The position numbers and the translations under genes are program-made. From Geothrix rubra (GTDB lineage Bacteria; Acidobacteriota; Holophagae; Holophagales; Holophagaceae), in NCBI RefSeq assembly GCF_030268065.1, contig NZ_BSDD01000001.1, positions 372,001-436,000 on the forward strand: a DNA stretch of 64,000 bases. The letters are read 5' to 3'. Numbering within the stretch: the first letter of the stretch is position 1; every line of letters starts with the position of its first letter. A model generated the notes under the pieces. The model saw nothing but the letters and a program-made list of their open reading frames with translations. It had not been told where the DNA came from and made no database searches. Below, in pieces: positions 7,461-14,830 of this stretch.

Positions 7461-8771
7461 CTAGCGCATGGCCTCCATGGGGGACAGCCGGGAGGCCCGG
7501 AGGGCAGGGTAGAGCCCGAAGACCAGGGCCAGGCCGAGGGCCACGATCCAGGCCAGGACGAGGCCGAAGGGATTCACCACCAGCCCGTAGGGGAAGCTGG
7601 CGGAGAGGGCCCGGCACAGCAGGGCCCCCGTGACCGTCCCCAGCAGCGAGCCGATGGCGGCCAGCACGAGCGCCTCCAGCAGGAACTGGATGAGGATCTC
7701 GTGGTCAGAGGCCCCCAGGGCCTTGCGCAGGCCGATCTCGAAGCGGCGGTCGCTGAAGCTGATGAGCATCACGGAGAGCACGCCCACGCCGCCCACCAGG
7801 AGCACGGTGCCGGCGAGGCTCATGAGCACCACGGTCCATCCGTGCATCTGCTGGAGGAAGTTCTGGTAGGCCCGGGCGGCCTCGGCGTCGAGGTCCACGA
7901 TCTCCACATCCTCGATGCCGTGATGGGCCTGCCGCGTGCGTCCCAGGAGCATGGCGGAGACTTCGCCCATGTCGCCGGTGCGGCGGAGCTTCACGGTCAG
8001 CTGGGCCAGCTTGTGGGCGGGATCCATGCGGTCCATGTAGGTCTCCAGGGGGATCAGGAGGCCGTTGGCGTCGTAGTAGTTCTCGTCGTTGAAGATCTGG
8101 CCGGGGGCCTGGACGCCCACGATGCGGAAGGGCACGCCCTCCACCACCAGGTCGCGGCCCACGGGGTCGGCTCCGCCGAAGAGCTTGGAACCCAGGGTCG
8201 CCCCCACCACCGCCACGGTGGACCGCCGCCGCGCATCGTCCTCCGTGAGGCCGCGGCCCAGGCCAATGGGCCGGTTCATCCAGGCGGCGTAGCCCGGCGT
8301 CACCCCGATCACCCAGGTGCGCTCCGTGTCGCCCGTGATGCGCACGCTGACCTGCTTCTGGGCGCGGGGGAGGAAGGCCAGCACCCTGGCGTTGGGGGTG
8401 GTGAGTCGGCCCAGGTCCTCGTAGCGCAGGCCGGGGCTCATGGCGAAACGGGCCCGCTCCTCCGAGGTCTCCGGCGACTTCGGGGCGATGCGGACGGTGC
8501 CGTCCCAGCTCATGCCCGCGAAGCCGGTGCCGATCTTGTCCATGACGCCGTCCAGCACGGACGTCATCACCACCAGGGCGAAGACCCCCAACATCAGGAG
8601 GGTCAGGGTGAGGATGCTCCGGAGCTTGTGGGCCCAGAGCTCCACGAGGCCTGTGCGGACGACTTCCAGGACCATGGCCATGGAGAATCCCCGAGACCTC
8701 GGGCGGGGCGCCGGGGATTCCCGGTCGAGGAGCGAAGGGCCCGGGGCCCGGAGGACGGCTTCGTCACTCAT
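7461..8771 (-). CDS. MacB/FtsX-type ABC transporter permease (second of two)
   Basis: A 436-residue permease with the MacB topology: a cytoplasmic N-terminus, one membrane helix (HKLRSILTLTLLMLGVFALVVM), a periplasmic MacB_PCD domain of about 220 residues, then three helices ending in the typical LYPALRASRLSPMEAMR tail. Such permeases pair with a LolD/MacB-like ATPase and an adaptor to move peptides, lipoproteins or drugs across the envelope by mechanotransmission. It is the last gene of the operon adaptor-ATPase-permease-permease and would form a heterodimer with its neighbour. The chosen ATG at 8771 follows AGGAGG. That ribosome-binding site lies inside a relic copy of the upstream permease's 3' end. 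Confidence 0.88.
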   Translation of the reverse strand: MSDEAVLRAPGPSLLDRESPAPRPRSRGFSMAMVLEVVRTGLVELWAHKLRSILTLTLLMLGVFALVVMTSVLDGVMDKIGTGFAGMSWDGTVRIAPKSPETSEERARFAMSPGLRYEDLGRLTTPNARVLAFLPRAQKQVSVRITGDTERTWVIGVTPGYAAWMNRPIGLGRGLTEDDARRRSTVAVVGATLGSKLFGGADPVGRDLVVEGVPFRIVGVQAPGQIFNDENYYDANGLLIPLETYMDRMDPAHKLAQLTVKLRRTGDMGEVSAMLLGRTRQAHHGIEDVEIVDLDAEAARAYQNFLQQMHGWTVVLMSLAGTVLLVGGVGVLSVMLISFSDRRFEIGLRKALGASDHEILIQFLLEALVLAAIGSLLGTVTGALLCRALSASFPYGLVVNPFGLVLAWIVALGLALVFGLYPALRASRLSPMEAMR

Positions 8772-8784
8772 AGCGCAGGGCCTC
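8764..8784 (-). other. Relic of a MacB-type permease 3' end overlapping the next start codon
   Basis: Read on the minus strand, this segment encodes EALRYE followed by a stop, the same C-terminal tail as the neighbouring permease (MEALRYE-stop at 8881 upward). The two DNA copies differ at only a few positions, are about 115 bases apart, and no complete gene belongs to this copy. The ATG of the second permease is embedded in it (TATGAGTGA). Confidence 0.6.
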
Positions 8785-8810
8785 CTCGCGACCATGCGGG
8801 TCGCACAGCA

Positions 8811-8827
8811 GGCGACTTGATGTCGCC
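8811..8827. repeat. Short inverted repeat between the two permease genes
   Basis: GGCGAC and GTCGCC flank a TTGAT loop inside the 107-base gap between the permease genes; a second self-complementary stretch, GCGGGGCCCCGC, follows directly. There is no T-tract, so it is more likely an mRNA processing or stability element than a terminator. Confidence 0.4.
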
Positions 8828-8878
8828 TTCGGCGCGGGGCCCCGCAGGGGGCGAATCACGCAGGAAGGGGAGAGGAGG

Positions 8879-10129
8879 CTATTCATAACGCAGGGCCTCC
8901 ATCGGAGACAGCCGGCTGGCCTTCCAGGCGGGGTAGAGGGCGAACAGGAAGCCGGAGAGGGAGGCCATGACGTAGGCCCAGATGAAACTCGCGGGCGTCA
9001 TGGCCAGGGGGACGCCGAGGCTCCGGGTGATGGTCCAGGAGAAGCCCACGCCGAGCACCAGCCCGGCCAGGGCGCCAAGGGCCGTGAGCAGCAGGGCCTC
9101 CGTCATGAAGCCCTTGAAGATCTCCCGCCCGGAGGCGCCGAGGGCCATCTTCACCCCCACTTCGCGGACGCGCTCCTTGAGGGAGGCCATCTGGATGTTC
9201 ACGTTGACGATGCCCCCGCCCACCAGGGCGAGCACCCCGGAAAGCAGGAAGATCAGGTCGTAGACGTCCCCCTGGCTGTTCTGCCGGCGGATCCGGGCCT
9301 GGACGTCGTCCAGCCGGAAGTCGTCCTGGAGGCGGTGGTTGGCCGTGACCACATCCTGGAGCTGCTTCGAGAAGGCGGCCATCACCTTCAGGTCGGGGAT
9401 GCGGAAGGTGATCCGGTCCACCCTGCGGTAGGCGTCGCCGTTCATGCGCCGCTGCACCAGGTTCGCCGGGACCGCGATGATGCGGTTGCGCCAGCGGAAG
9501 ATGTTGCGCTGGTCCTCCCGGAAGCGGAAGACCCGCTCCTGGAAGGTGCCGATGACGGTCACGGGCACCTCGCCGATGCGCAGGACCTGCCCCAGGGGTG
9601 AGCCGGAGGGGAAGAAGGTGGCTGCGGCCTCCGTGCCGAGGATCGCCACCGGCGCGCCAGCCTCCAGCTCCGAGGCGGAGAAGCCCCGGCCGGCCTCCAC
9701 CGCATAGCCGTTCGCGGGGATGAAGTCCCCACCGATGCCCGTGACGGGCCGGTCCTGGTCCGCGAAGCCGGACACCACCCGGGAGCGGGCGTTCTTCTGG
9801 CTGCTCACGCCCTGGATGGCATCGGGCCTGAGGGCGTCCCCGTCCGTCGCATCCTCGTCCCGGAGGCCCAGGTTGGCCTGCTGGAGGGCTGTGGCCTGGC
9901 CGTCCCGCACGGTGGCCCGGGGCTGGACGTTCAGCTTGTCCAGGCCGCCCAGGCGCACGTAGAGCTGTTCGGCCCGCTGGCGCTGGCTGTCGGAGATGGA
10001 GAAGCCGCCCAGCACGGAAGCCACGCCCAGGAGCACGCCGAGGGCCTGCAGGCTGGCGCGCCCGAGGTTCTCCCGGATCTCCATCCAGGCCTCGAGCAGC
10101 CGCTCGCGGAAGGCGCCCGAGGAAGTCAT
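8879..10129 (-). CDS. MacB/FtsX-type ABC transporter permease (first of two)
   Basis: The 416-residue product has an N-terminal helix (ASLQALGVLLGVASVLGGFSI), a large periplasmic domain and three C-terminal helices. The conserved coupling segment VREVGVKMALGASGREIFKGFMTEALLL precedes the helices, and the tail is FALYPAWKASRLSPMEALRYE. The periplasmic domain contains the LGTEAAATFFPSGSPLGQ / IGEVPVTVIGTF element typical of MacB. It overlaps the ATPase gene by four bases (ATGA), which implies translational coupling. Two different permease subunits in one operon suggest a heterodimeric exporter rather than the MacB homodimer. Confidence 0.88.
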   Translation of the reverse strand: MTSSGAFRERLLEAWMEIRENLGRASLQALGVLLGVASVLGGFSISDSQRQRAEQLYVRLGGLDKLNVQPRATVRDGQATALQQANLGLRDEDATDGDALRPDAIQGVSSQKNARSRVVSGFADQDRPVTGIGGDFIPANGYAVEAGRGFSASELEAGAPVAILGTEAAATFFPSGSPLGQVLRIGEVPVTVIGTFQERVFRFREDQRNIFRWRNRIIAVPANLVQRRMNGDAYRRVDRITFRIPDLKVMAAFSKQLQDVVTANHRLQDDFRLDDVQARIRRQNSQGDVYDLIFLLSGVLALVGGGIVNVNIQMASLKERVREVGVKMALGASGREIFKGFMTEALLLTALGALAGLVLGVGFSWTITRSLGVPLAMTPASFIWAYVMASLSGFLFALYPAWKASRLSPMEALRYE

Positions 10130-10875
10130 CGACCCACCCCGATGTGATGCGCAGCCGGATGGGCGCCCGGCTGCGCAGAGGACGTCGGGTCCTCTGCTAC
10201 GCCACCCATCACGACTTTGCCGTCCCTGATCTCCACCCGTCGCTCGGCCTGGGCGGCGATGGAGGGGTCGTGGGTCACCAGCAGCAGCGTGTGGCCCTGG
10301 GCGTGGAGCTCCCGGAAGAGGTCCAGCACCTCGGCCCCGGTGCGGGAGTCGAGGGCGCCCGTGGGCTCGTCGGCCAGGAGGAGGGCCGGCTCGTTGGCCA
10401 GGGCGCGGGCCACGGCCACGCGCTGCTTCTGGCCTCCGGAGAGGGCGGCGGGCAGCTTGTCGGCCTTGTCGGCGATGCCCACCTTCTCCAGCAGGGCCAG
10501 GGCCCGCTCCCGGCGCTCCCTCCGGCCCAGGCCGGCGTAGAGCATGGGCAGCTCGACGTTTCGGAGGATGCTGGCCTTGGGGAGGAGGTTGTAGCTCTGG
10601 AACACGAAGCCGATCTTCCCGTTCCGGATCCGCGCCAGTTCGCCCCCGGAGAGGCCGTGGACCGCATGGCCGTCCAGCTCGTAGGTGCCCGCGGTGGGAG
10701 CGTCCAGGCAGCCGAGGATGGCCATCAGGGTGGACTTGCCGGAACCCGAGGGCCCGATGAGGGCCACGAACTCGCCTTTCTCCACGGCGAAGTCGATGCC
10801 CCGCAGCGCGTGCACGGCGGTCCCGTTCGCGCCGTAGACCTTGGTGAGGCCCTGGGTCCGGATGATGGTGGACAT
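10126..10875 (-). CDS. MacB/LolD-type ABC transporter ATP-binding protein
   Basis: A 249-residue stand-alone nucleotide-binding subunit. Walker A is GPSGSGKST (residues 41-49), the signature is [15 protein letters not shown], Walker B is [12 protein letters not shown] and the switch His is in [11 protein letters not shown]. The Q-loop segment [26 protein letters not shown] is diagnostic of the LolD/MacB group. It is preceded by the adaptor gene and overlaps the first permease by four bases. The last 20 or so residues ([19 protein letters not shown]) lie beyond the family end and are encoded by two DNA hairpins, so this tail looks acquired rather than functional. Confidence 0.93.
   Translation of the reverse strand: MSTIIRTQGLTKVYGANGTAVHALRGIDFAVEKGEFVALIGPSGSGKSTLMAILGCLDAPTAGTYELDGHAVHGLSGGELARIRNGKIGFVFQSYNLLPKASILRNVELPMLYAGLGRRERRERALALLEKVGIADKADKLPAALSGGQKQRVAVARALANEPALLLADEPTGALDSRTGAEVLDLFRELHAQGHTLLLVTHDPSIAAQAERRVEIRDGKVVMGGVAEDPTSSAQPGAHPAAHHIGVGR
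10149..10197. repeat. Two adjacent inverted repeats inside the 3' end of the ATPase gene
   Basis: GCGCAGCCGG (10149-10158) pairs with CCGGCTGCGC (10067+100, that is 10167-10176) around an 8-base loop. Immediately beside it GCAGAGGAC (10175-10183) pairs with GTCCTCTGC (10189-10197) around GTCGG. Both stems are perfect and lie in frame within the coding tail, giving the ATPase its unusual C-terminal extension. Confidence 0.65.
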
Positions 10876-10894
10876 GGTGGCTCCCTCCGCTCGC

Positions 10895-10978
10895 CAGTCC
10901 TCAGTCCTGAGCCTTCAGTCTCCGGTGGAAGCCGGAATGCGGGTGGTTCCACTGAGGACTGAAGACTGAAGACTGAAG
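10895..10978. repeat. Nested inverted repeat with 7-base tandem units between adaptor and ATPase genes
   Basis: The 108-base gap is almost filled by a large imperfect palindrome. CAGTCCTCAGT (10895-10905) pairs perfectly with ACTGAGGACTG (10951-10961), CTTCAGTCT (10913-10921) pairs with either of two overlapping copies of AGACTGAAG (10963-10978), and GTGGAA (10925-10930) pairs with TTCCAC (10947-10952). The right arm contains three tandem GACTGAA units. The pairings are partly mutually exclusive, as in an attenuator, but no regulatory role is shown. Confidence 0.6.
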
Positions 10979-10983
10979 CTTGA

Positions 10984-12204
10984 TCAATTGTTCTCGTCGT
11001 CCTTCTCGACCTTCTTCCGGCTGGGATCCTCGAGGCAGACCTGCTCGCCGGGCTTGAGGCCGGAGAGGACCTCCACGCGCTCGAGGGTGGCGATGCCGGC
11101 CCTCACGGGCACGACGTCGAAGTAGTCCTTCCAGTGGTCGGAGAGCCAGATGAACTTGGCGCGGCCGCTGAGGCCTTCCCTGGCCCGGGCCAGCTCCTGG
11201 GGCGTGAGCTTCTCCCGGAGCCGGTAGACCACCGTCTGCCCGTCGCGGCGCTGCAGGGCCTCCAGGGGCACGCTGACGGCCTTGTCGCGCTTCTCGCCCA
11301 GGATCTCCACGTTGGCGCTCATGCCCGTGCGGAAGGCGTCCGCCAGCTCATCCAGGGCCACCTCCACCTTGAAGACCTTGATCTTCTCCACGAGGTCCGC
11401 CGCCGGGGCCACGAAACGGACCCGGCCGGTGAAGGCCTTCTGGGGATAGGCGTCCAGGCTGATGCGGACGGGCTGGCCCACCTTCACCTTGGCGATGTCC
11501 ACTTCGTTGAGGTTCACCTTCACGATGAGCGACTTGAGGTCGGCGACGGTGAACACGACGGTGCCGGCGTTGAAGCTGCTCACGCCGGAAGTGATGGTGT
11601 CCCCCAGCTCCACGCCCTTCTTGATGACGACGCCATCCATGGGCGCCGTGATGCGGGCCAGCTGGGTGGAGGCATTCCCGCTGATGGGGATCCCCCGGTC
11701 CTCCACAATCTGGTATCGGGTCTGGGCCGCCTTGTAGGTCTCCTCGGCCAGGTCGCGGGTGGTCTTCGCGTTGCGGTAGGCCTGGTCCGAGATGAGGCCG
11801 GCCTTGAACAGCTCGCTCTGCTGGGTGAAGTCGCGTTCGGCGTTCCTGAAGCTGACGCGGGCCTGGGACACGCTGCCCTGCACGTCGGAGAGCGTCTGGG
11901 CCTGGTTCACGTCGGGTTCCACTTCGGCGAGGACCTCGCCCCGGCGGACCACGGCACCCTCGCGGACCTTGAGGCCCACGATGCGCCCCGAGACCGTGGA
12001 CTTCACGTCCACCTTGGTCAGGGGATCCACCACGCCCACCTCGCGGACGCTCACCTGCAGGTCCTCCGCCTGCACCTTGCCCAGGCGGAAGGGGGTGCTG
12101 GCCTCGGATCGCTTCCCGGATCCGTCCCCTCCCCGGAGGACGAAGAACATGCCGGCCGCCAGGGCGACCGCGCCCACGGAGACGAACATCCAACGCTTCT
12201 GCAT
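10984..12204 (-). CDS. MacA-type periplasmic adaptor (HlyD/RND-MFP family)
   Basis: The 406-residue membrane-fusion protein has one N-terminal anchor (WMFVSVGAVALAAGMFFVL), then split lipoyl halves (VSGRIVGLKVREGAVVRRGEVLAEV and ITAPMDGVVIKKGVELGDTI) flanking a coiled-coil hairpin, a beta-barrel (VRISLDAYPQKAFTGRVRFV) and a membrane-proximal domain. It would bridge the ABC permeases to an outer-membrane channel. Start 12204 is chosen because the anchor begins right after it; the longer upstream frame is basic and unlike the family. It is the first gene of the four-gene export operon. No outer-membrane channel gene is included, so the channel must come from elsewhere. Confidence 0.9.
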   Translation of the reverse strand: MQKRWMFVSVGAVALAAGMFFVLRGGDGSGKRSEASTPFRLGKVQAEDLQVSVREVGVVDPLTKVDVKSTVSGRIVGLKVREGAVVRRGEVLAEVEPDVNQAQTLSDVQGSVSQARVSFRNAERDFTQQSELFKAGLISDQAYRNAKTTRDLAEETYKAAQTRYQIVEDRGIPISGNASTQLARITAPMDGVVIKKGVELGDTITSGVSSFNAGTVVFTVADLKSLIVKVNLNEVDIAKVKVGQPVRISLDAYPQKAFTGRVRFVAPAADLVEKIKVFKVEVALDELADAFRTGMSANVEILGEKRDKAVSVPLEALQRRDGQTVVYRLREKLTPQELARAREGLSGRAKFIWLSDHWKDYFDVVPVRAGIATLERVEVLSGLKPGEQVCLEDPSRKKVEKDDENN

Positions 12205-12527
12205 GGGAGACCCCTGAATGGAAAAGAAACCGGATCGGCCGGATGGACTGATGAACCTACGGACGACAACATGGCGCCGTTTAGAGGCATCGCTGGCGGG
12301 TTTCCGGCCTGTGGCGGGACTGGACCGGCGAAGGCCGCGCCCGGACCGGGGAATGGGCCCCCGGCTGTGGCTTTCCGCCACCCGGATGTGTCAACTTTCC
12401 ACGCGCGGCGCCTTCAACCTTTTTCGCGATCCCGAGGGGGCCTGACCCGCGGGAGATTGGCATGGGCCCCGCATGGGGGGCAGCGGGACGATTCCCCTTC
12501 CGCGGCAGAGCCGCCCAGGAGACAGAC
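12205..12527. other. Divergent intergenic region between the export operon and the heptad-repeat gene
   Basis: About 320 bases with no convincing gene. Short open frames crossing it are extensions of flanking genes and lack ribosome-binding sites. It should hold both divergent promoters; the AT-richer stretches near 12218-12280 and 12385-12425 are the likeliest places. I could not identify a convincing -35/-10 pair or any operator. Confidence 0.5.
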
Positions 12528-12941
12528 ATGCTCACCACCCCGAAGCGCGTGGCCCTACTCGTGGCCGTTGGCCTCATCGGCGCCTCCCTCATGGCCCAGG
12601 CCCCCGTGCCTCCCCCGCCCACCGGCCAGCAGGTCGAGCGCCGCGGGGAGCGCCAGGAGGCGAAGGGGGAGCGCCAGGAGCGCCGCGGCGCCCGGAACGA
12701 CCGCCAGGGCGAGCGCAAGGAGCGCCAGGGCGCCCGCATGGAGAAGCGCGGCGAGGCCCTCGAGGCCCAGGGCAAGACCAAGGCCGGCGAGTCCCTGGAG
12801 AAGCGGGGGGAGCGCCGGGAGGCCGTCGGATCGGCCCAGGAGCGCAAGGGCGAGCGGCAGGAGCGCCGGGGCGCCCGCAACGAACGGAAGGGTGAGCGCA
12901 AGGAACGCCGTGGCGAGCGCATGGAGAACCACGGGAAGTGA
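12528..12941 (+). CDS. Exported glycine-ended heptad-repeat protein
   Basis: A 137-residue protein with a signal peptide (KRVALLVAVGLIGASLMAQA), a Pro-rich linker (PVPPPPTG) and then an extremely charged domain. From Gly40 to Gly136 glycine recurs every seventh residue (40, 47, 54, 61, 68, 75, 82, then 94 through 136) with the consensus E/A-R-x-E-x-x-G. One short 5-residue unit ending at Gly87 interrupts it. A 26-residue block at 47-72 recurs almost unchanged at 108-133. I do not recognise a named family. The product should be periplasmic or secreted, hydrophilic and helical or disordered. A CCAGGAGAC ribosome-binding site precedes the ATG at 12528; a strong terminator follows. Confidence 0.75.
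   Translation: MLTTPKRVALLVAVGLIGASLMAQAPVPPPPTGQQVERRGERQEAKGERQERRGARNDRQGERKERQGARMEKRGEALEAQGKTKAGESLEKRGERREAVGSAQERKGERQERRGARNERKGERKERRGERMENHGK
12645..12935 (+). repeat. Tandem 21-bp units encoding heptads
   Basis: Fourteen units encode seven-residue steps ending in Gly, except for one five-residue step near residue 87. The DNA copies share GAGCGC(C/G)AGGAGCGCC-type cores, consistent with expansion by slippage or unequal recombination followed by divergence. Confidence 0.75.
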
Positions 12942-12968
12942 CGGCCTGACGATCATCCGGGCAGATGT

Positions 12969-12998
12969 CAGGGGACGGAATCGTCCCCTGCTTTTTTT
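12969..12998 (+). terminator. Rho-independent terminator
   Basis: CAGGGGAC (12969-12976), six-base loop GGAATC, GTCCCCTG (12983-12990), then C and seven T residues. This textbook terminator ends the heptad-repeat gene before the next repeat-protein gene, so the two are probably separate transcripts. Confidence 0.9.
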
Positions 12999-13084
12999 GC
13001 CGGGAGGCGTCAACCGCGCCCTCCAGGGCCCCTCTCTTGGGGCGGATCCGGAGCGTTCCGGATCCCCACAGGAGGGAGGCCACC

Positions 13085-13489
13085 ATGACACGCCATCGTT
13101 GGCCGCTGGGACTCGCCGCTGCGCTGCTGGTGGCAGGGCTGGCCCAGGGCTCCACGCCTTCGCAGGACCGGGACCGCACCCGCGACCTGACGAAGGATCA
13201 GCTGCAGGACAAGGACAAGCTCCGCGACCGGGACAAGGACCAGCTCCGCGACAAGGACAAGCTGCAGGACAAGGACAAGCTCCGGGACAAGACGGGGGCT
13301 TCGACCCAGGCCAAGGAACAGAGCCAGACGAAGACCCAGGCCAGGGAGCAGGCCCAGACTCAGACGAAGACCCAGGCCCGTGAGCGCACCCAGACCCGGG
13401 ACAAGCTCCAGGCCCAGACGCAGCAACGACAGGAATCCAGGACCCGGGACCGGGCCCGGGCGGATTCCGGCCGCCGGGGCGGGCGCTGA
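13085..13489 (+). CDS. Exported Lys/Asp/Gln-rich low-complexity repeat protein
   Basis: The 134-residue product has a signal peptide (RHRWPLGLAAALLVAGLAQG) and a wholly hydrophilic mature part in two blocks. Residues 37-69 repeat a hexad of the type L-x-D-K-D-K with Leu at 40, 46, 54, 60 and 66. Residues 81-100 repeat QTKTQARE twice in a Gln/Thr-rich segment. The end is Arg-rich (SGRRGGR). No known family is apparent. The ATG at 13085 follows AGGAGGGAGGCCACC and precedes the signal peptide; an in-frame ATG at 12965 lies inside the upstream terminator and is rejected. Composition resembles stress-related hydrophilins, but this is only a compositional likeness. Confidence 0.7.
   Translation: MTRHRWPLGLAAALLVAGLAQGSTPSQDRDRTRDLTKDQLQDKDKLRDRDKDQLRDKDKLQDKDKLRDKTGASTQAKEQSQTKTQAREQAQTQTKTQARERTQTRDKLQAQTQQRQESRTRDRARADSGRRGGR
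13193..13291 (+). repeat. Degenerate tandem repeat encoding L-x-D-K-D-K units
   Basis: About five copies of an 18-base unit related to CAGGACAAGGACAAGCTC, one expanded by six bases, make up this coding stretch. Near-identity of neighbouring copies points to recent expansion. Confidence 0.7.
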
Positions 13490-13511
13490 TTCATGCCGGC
13501 TCCGTACCCAG

Positions 13512-13544
13512 AGCGGCCCCCGGGGGTTTCCCCCGGGGGCCGCT
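13512..13544. terminator. Strong hairpin between convergent genes
   Basis: A perfect 15-bp stem (AGCGGCCCCCGGGGG with its complement) and a TTT loop lie between the repeat-protein gene and the ackA stop codon. The T-run after it is weak on both sides, but the position suits a shared bidirectional terminator. Confidence 0.75.
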
Positions 13545-13559
13545 CCCTTGTCCGAAGGG

Positions 13560-14729
13560 TCAGCGCACCGTTTCGCGGGCGATCATCAGCTCCTCGTTGG
13601 TGGGCACCACCGTCACGGTCACCCGCGAGTCCGGGGTGCTGATGATGCGCTCTCCGGTGCCGTGCTCGTTCGCCTCGGGATCGAGCTTCACGCCGAGGAA
13701 GCCGAGCTTGCTGCAGACCTTGGCGCGGACGTAGGTGCTGTGGGTGCCGATCCCGGCGGTGAAGGTGATGGCGTCCACCCCGTCCAGGACGGTCGCGTAG
13801 GACCCGATGAACTTGCGCACGTCGTAGGTCAGGAGGTCCCGGGCCAGCCGGGCGCGGTCATTGCCCTTGTCCGCGGCGAGCTCGATCTCCCGGAAATCCG
13901 AGGAGACCCCGGAGATGCCCAGCAGGCCCGACTTCTTGTTGAGCAGGTCGGTGATGGCGGTGTAGTCGAGGTGCTCGTATTCCATCAGCATCTCGACCAC
14001 GCTGGGATCGATGGTCCCGCAGCGGGTGCCCATGATGACGCCCTGCAGCGGGGTCATGCCCATGCTGGTGTCCACGCTCTTGCCGTTGTTCACGGCGCAG
14101 ATGCTGGTGCCGTTGCCGATGTGGCAGGTGATGATCTTCAGCGACCGGAGGGGACGGCAGAGCAGGATGGCCGTGCGGGCGGCGACGAAGGCGTGGCTGG
14201 TGCCGTGGAAGCCGTAGCGGCGGATGCCGTACTTCTGGCTCAGCTCGTAGGGGATGCCATAGGTCCGGGCGTGGTCGGGGATGTTGTGGTGGAACGCCGT
14301 GTCGAACACCGCCACGTGGGGCACGTCCGGGAAGGCGGCCATGGCCGTGCGGATCCCCAGGGCATTCGCGGGATTGTGCAGCGGGGCGTACATCGCGAAG
14401 GTCTCGACGTCCCTGACCACTTCCTCGGTGACCAGCACCGAGTCCCCGTACTTGGGGCCGCCGTGCACCACCCGGTGTCCCACGGCATGGATGGGGGTCT
14501 CGTGCAGGACGGTGGTCTTCAGGCGCTCCAGGATGGCCTCCAGGGCCTCCCGGTGGGACGGGATGGGCAGGCTCTCCCGGTGACGCTCGCCCTCGATGGT
14601 GCAGGCGAGGTTGGCCTCGGGGAGGCCGATGCGCTCGACCATGCCCTCGGCCAGGGAAAGTTCCTTCCCCATGTCGAACAGGTTGAACTTGAGGCTCGAT
14701 GAGCCGGCATTGAGCACGAGAACAAGCAC
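13560..14729 (-). CDS. ackA: Acetate kinase
   Basis: Interconverts acetate plus ATP and acetyl phosphate plus ADP. The ASKHA-fold signatures are present: VLVLNAGSSSLKFNLF at the start, VGHRVVHGG, HVAVFDTAFHHNIP, YGFHGTSHAFVA, ITCHIGNGTSICAV, GTRCGTIDPSVV and FTAGIGTHSTYVR. The length of about 389 residues is normal. The annotated GTG at 14729 (giving the family start M-LVLVLNAGSSS) follows GGGGGA; a further in-frame GTG at 14741 is possible. No phosphotransacetylase gene is adjacent. The upstream neighbour on the same strand is an orphan 2-oxo-acid dehydrogenase E1-alpha about 100 bases away. Confidence 0.95.
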   Translation of the reverse strand: MLVLVLNAGSSSLKFNLFDMGKELSLAEGMVERIGLPEANLACTIEGERHRESLPIPSHREALEAILERLKTTVLHETPIHAVGHRVVHGGPKYGDSVLVTEEVVRDVETFAMYAPLHNPANALGIRTAMAAFPDVPHVAVFDTAFHHNIPDHARTYGIPYELSQKYGIRRYGFHGTSHAFVAARTAILLCRPLRSLKIITCHIGNGTSICAVNNGKSVDTSMGMTPLQGVIMGTRCGTIDPSVVEMLMEYEHLDYTAITDLLNKKSGLLGISGVSSDFREIELAADKGNDRARLARDLLTYDVRKFIGSYATVLDGVDAITFTAGIGTHSTYVRAKVCSKLGFLGVKLDPEANEHGTGERIISTPDSRVTVTVVPTNEELMIARETVR

Positions 14730-14830
14730 GGAGTCCCCCACGGTGGAGCCAGTCTAGACAGCTTGGTACGTGACCGGCGTTTCATTGTGGATGGTGCCAT
14801 CGTGTTCCAGGCCCATCCGGGTCCCGGCGG

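Noticed and set aside
12965-13084. Upstream in-frame start for the second repeat protein
   Set aside because: The 40 extra codons cover a perfect terminator and its T-run and precede a good ribosome-binding site and signal peptide.
12645-13291. CRISPR-like repeats
   Set aside because: The repeats are coding, lack uniform spacers and have no cas genes nearby.
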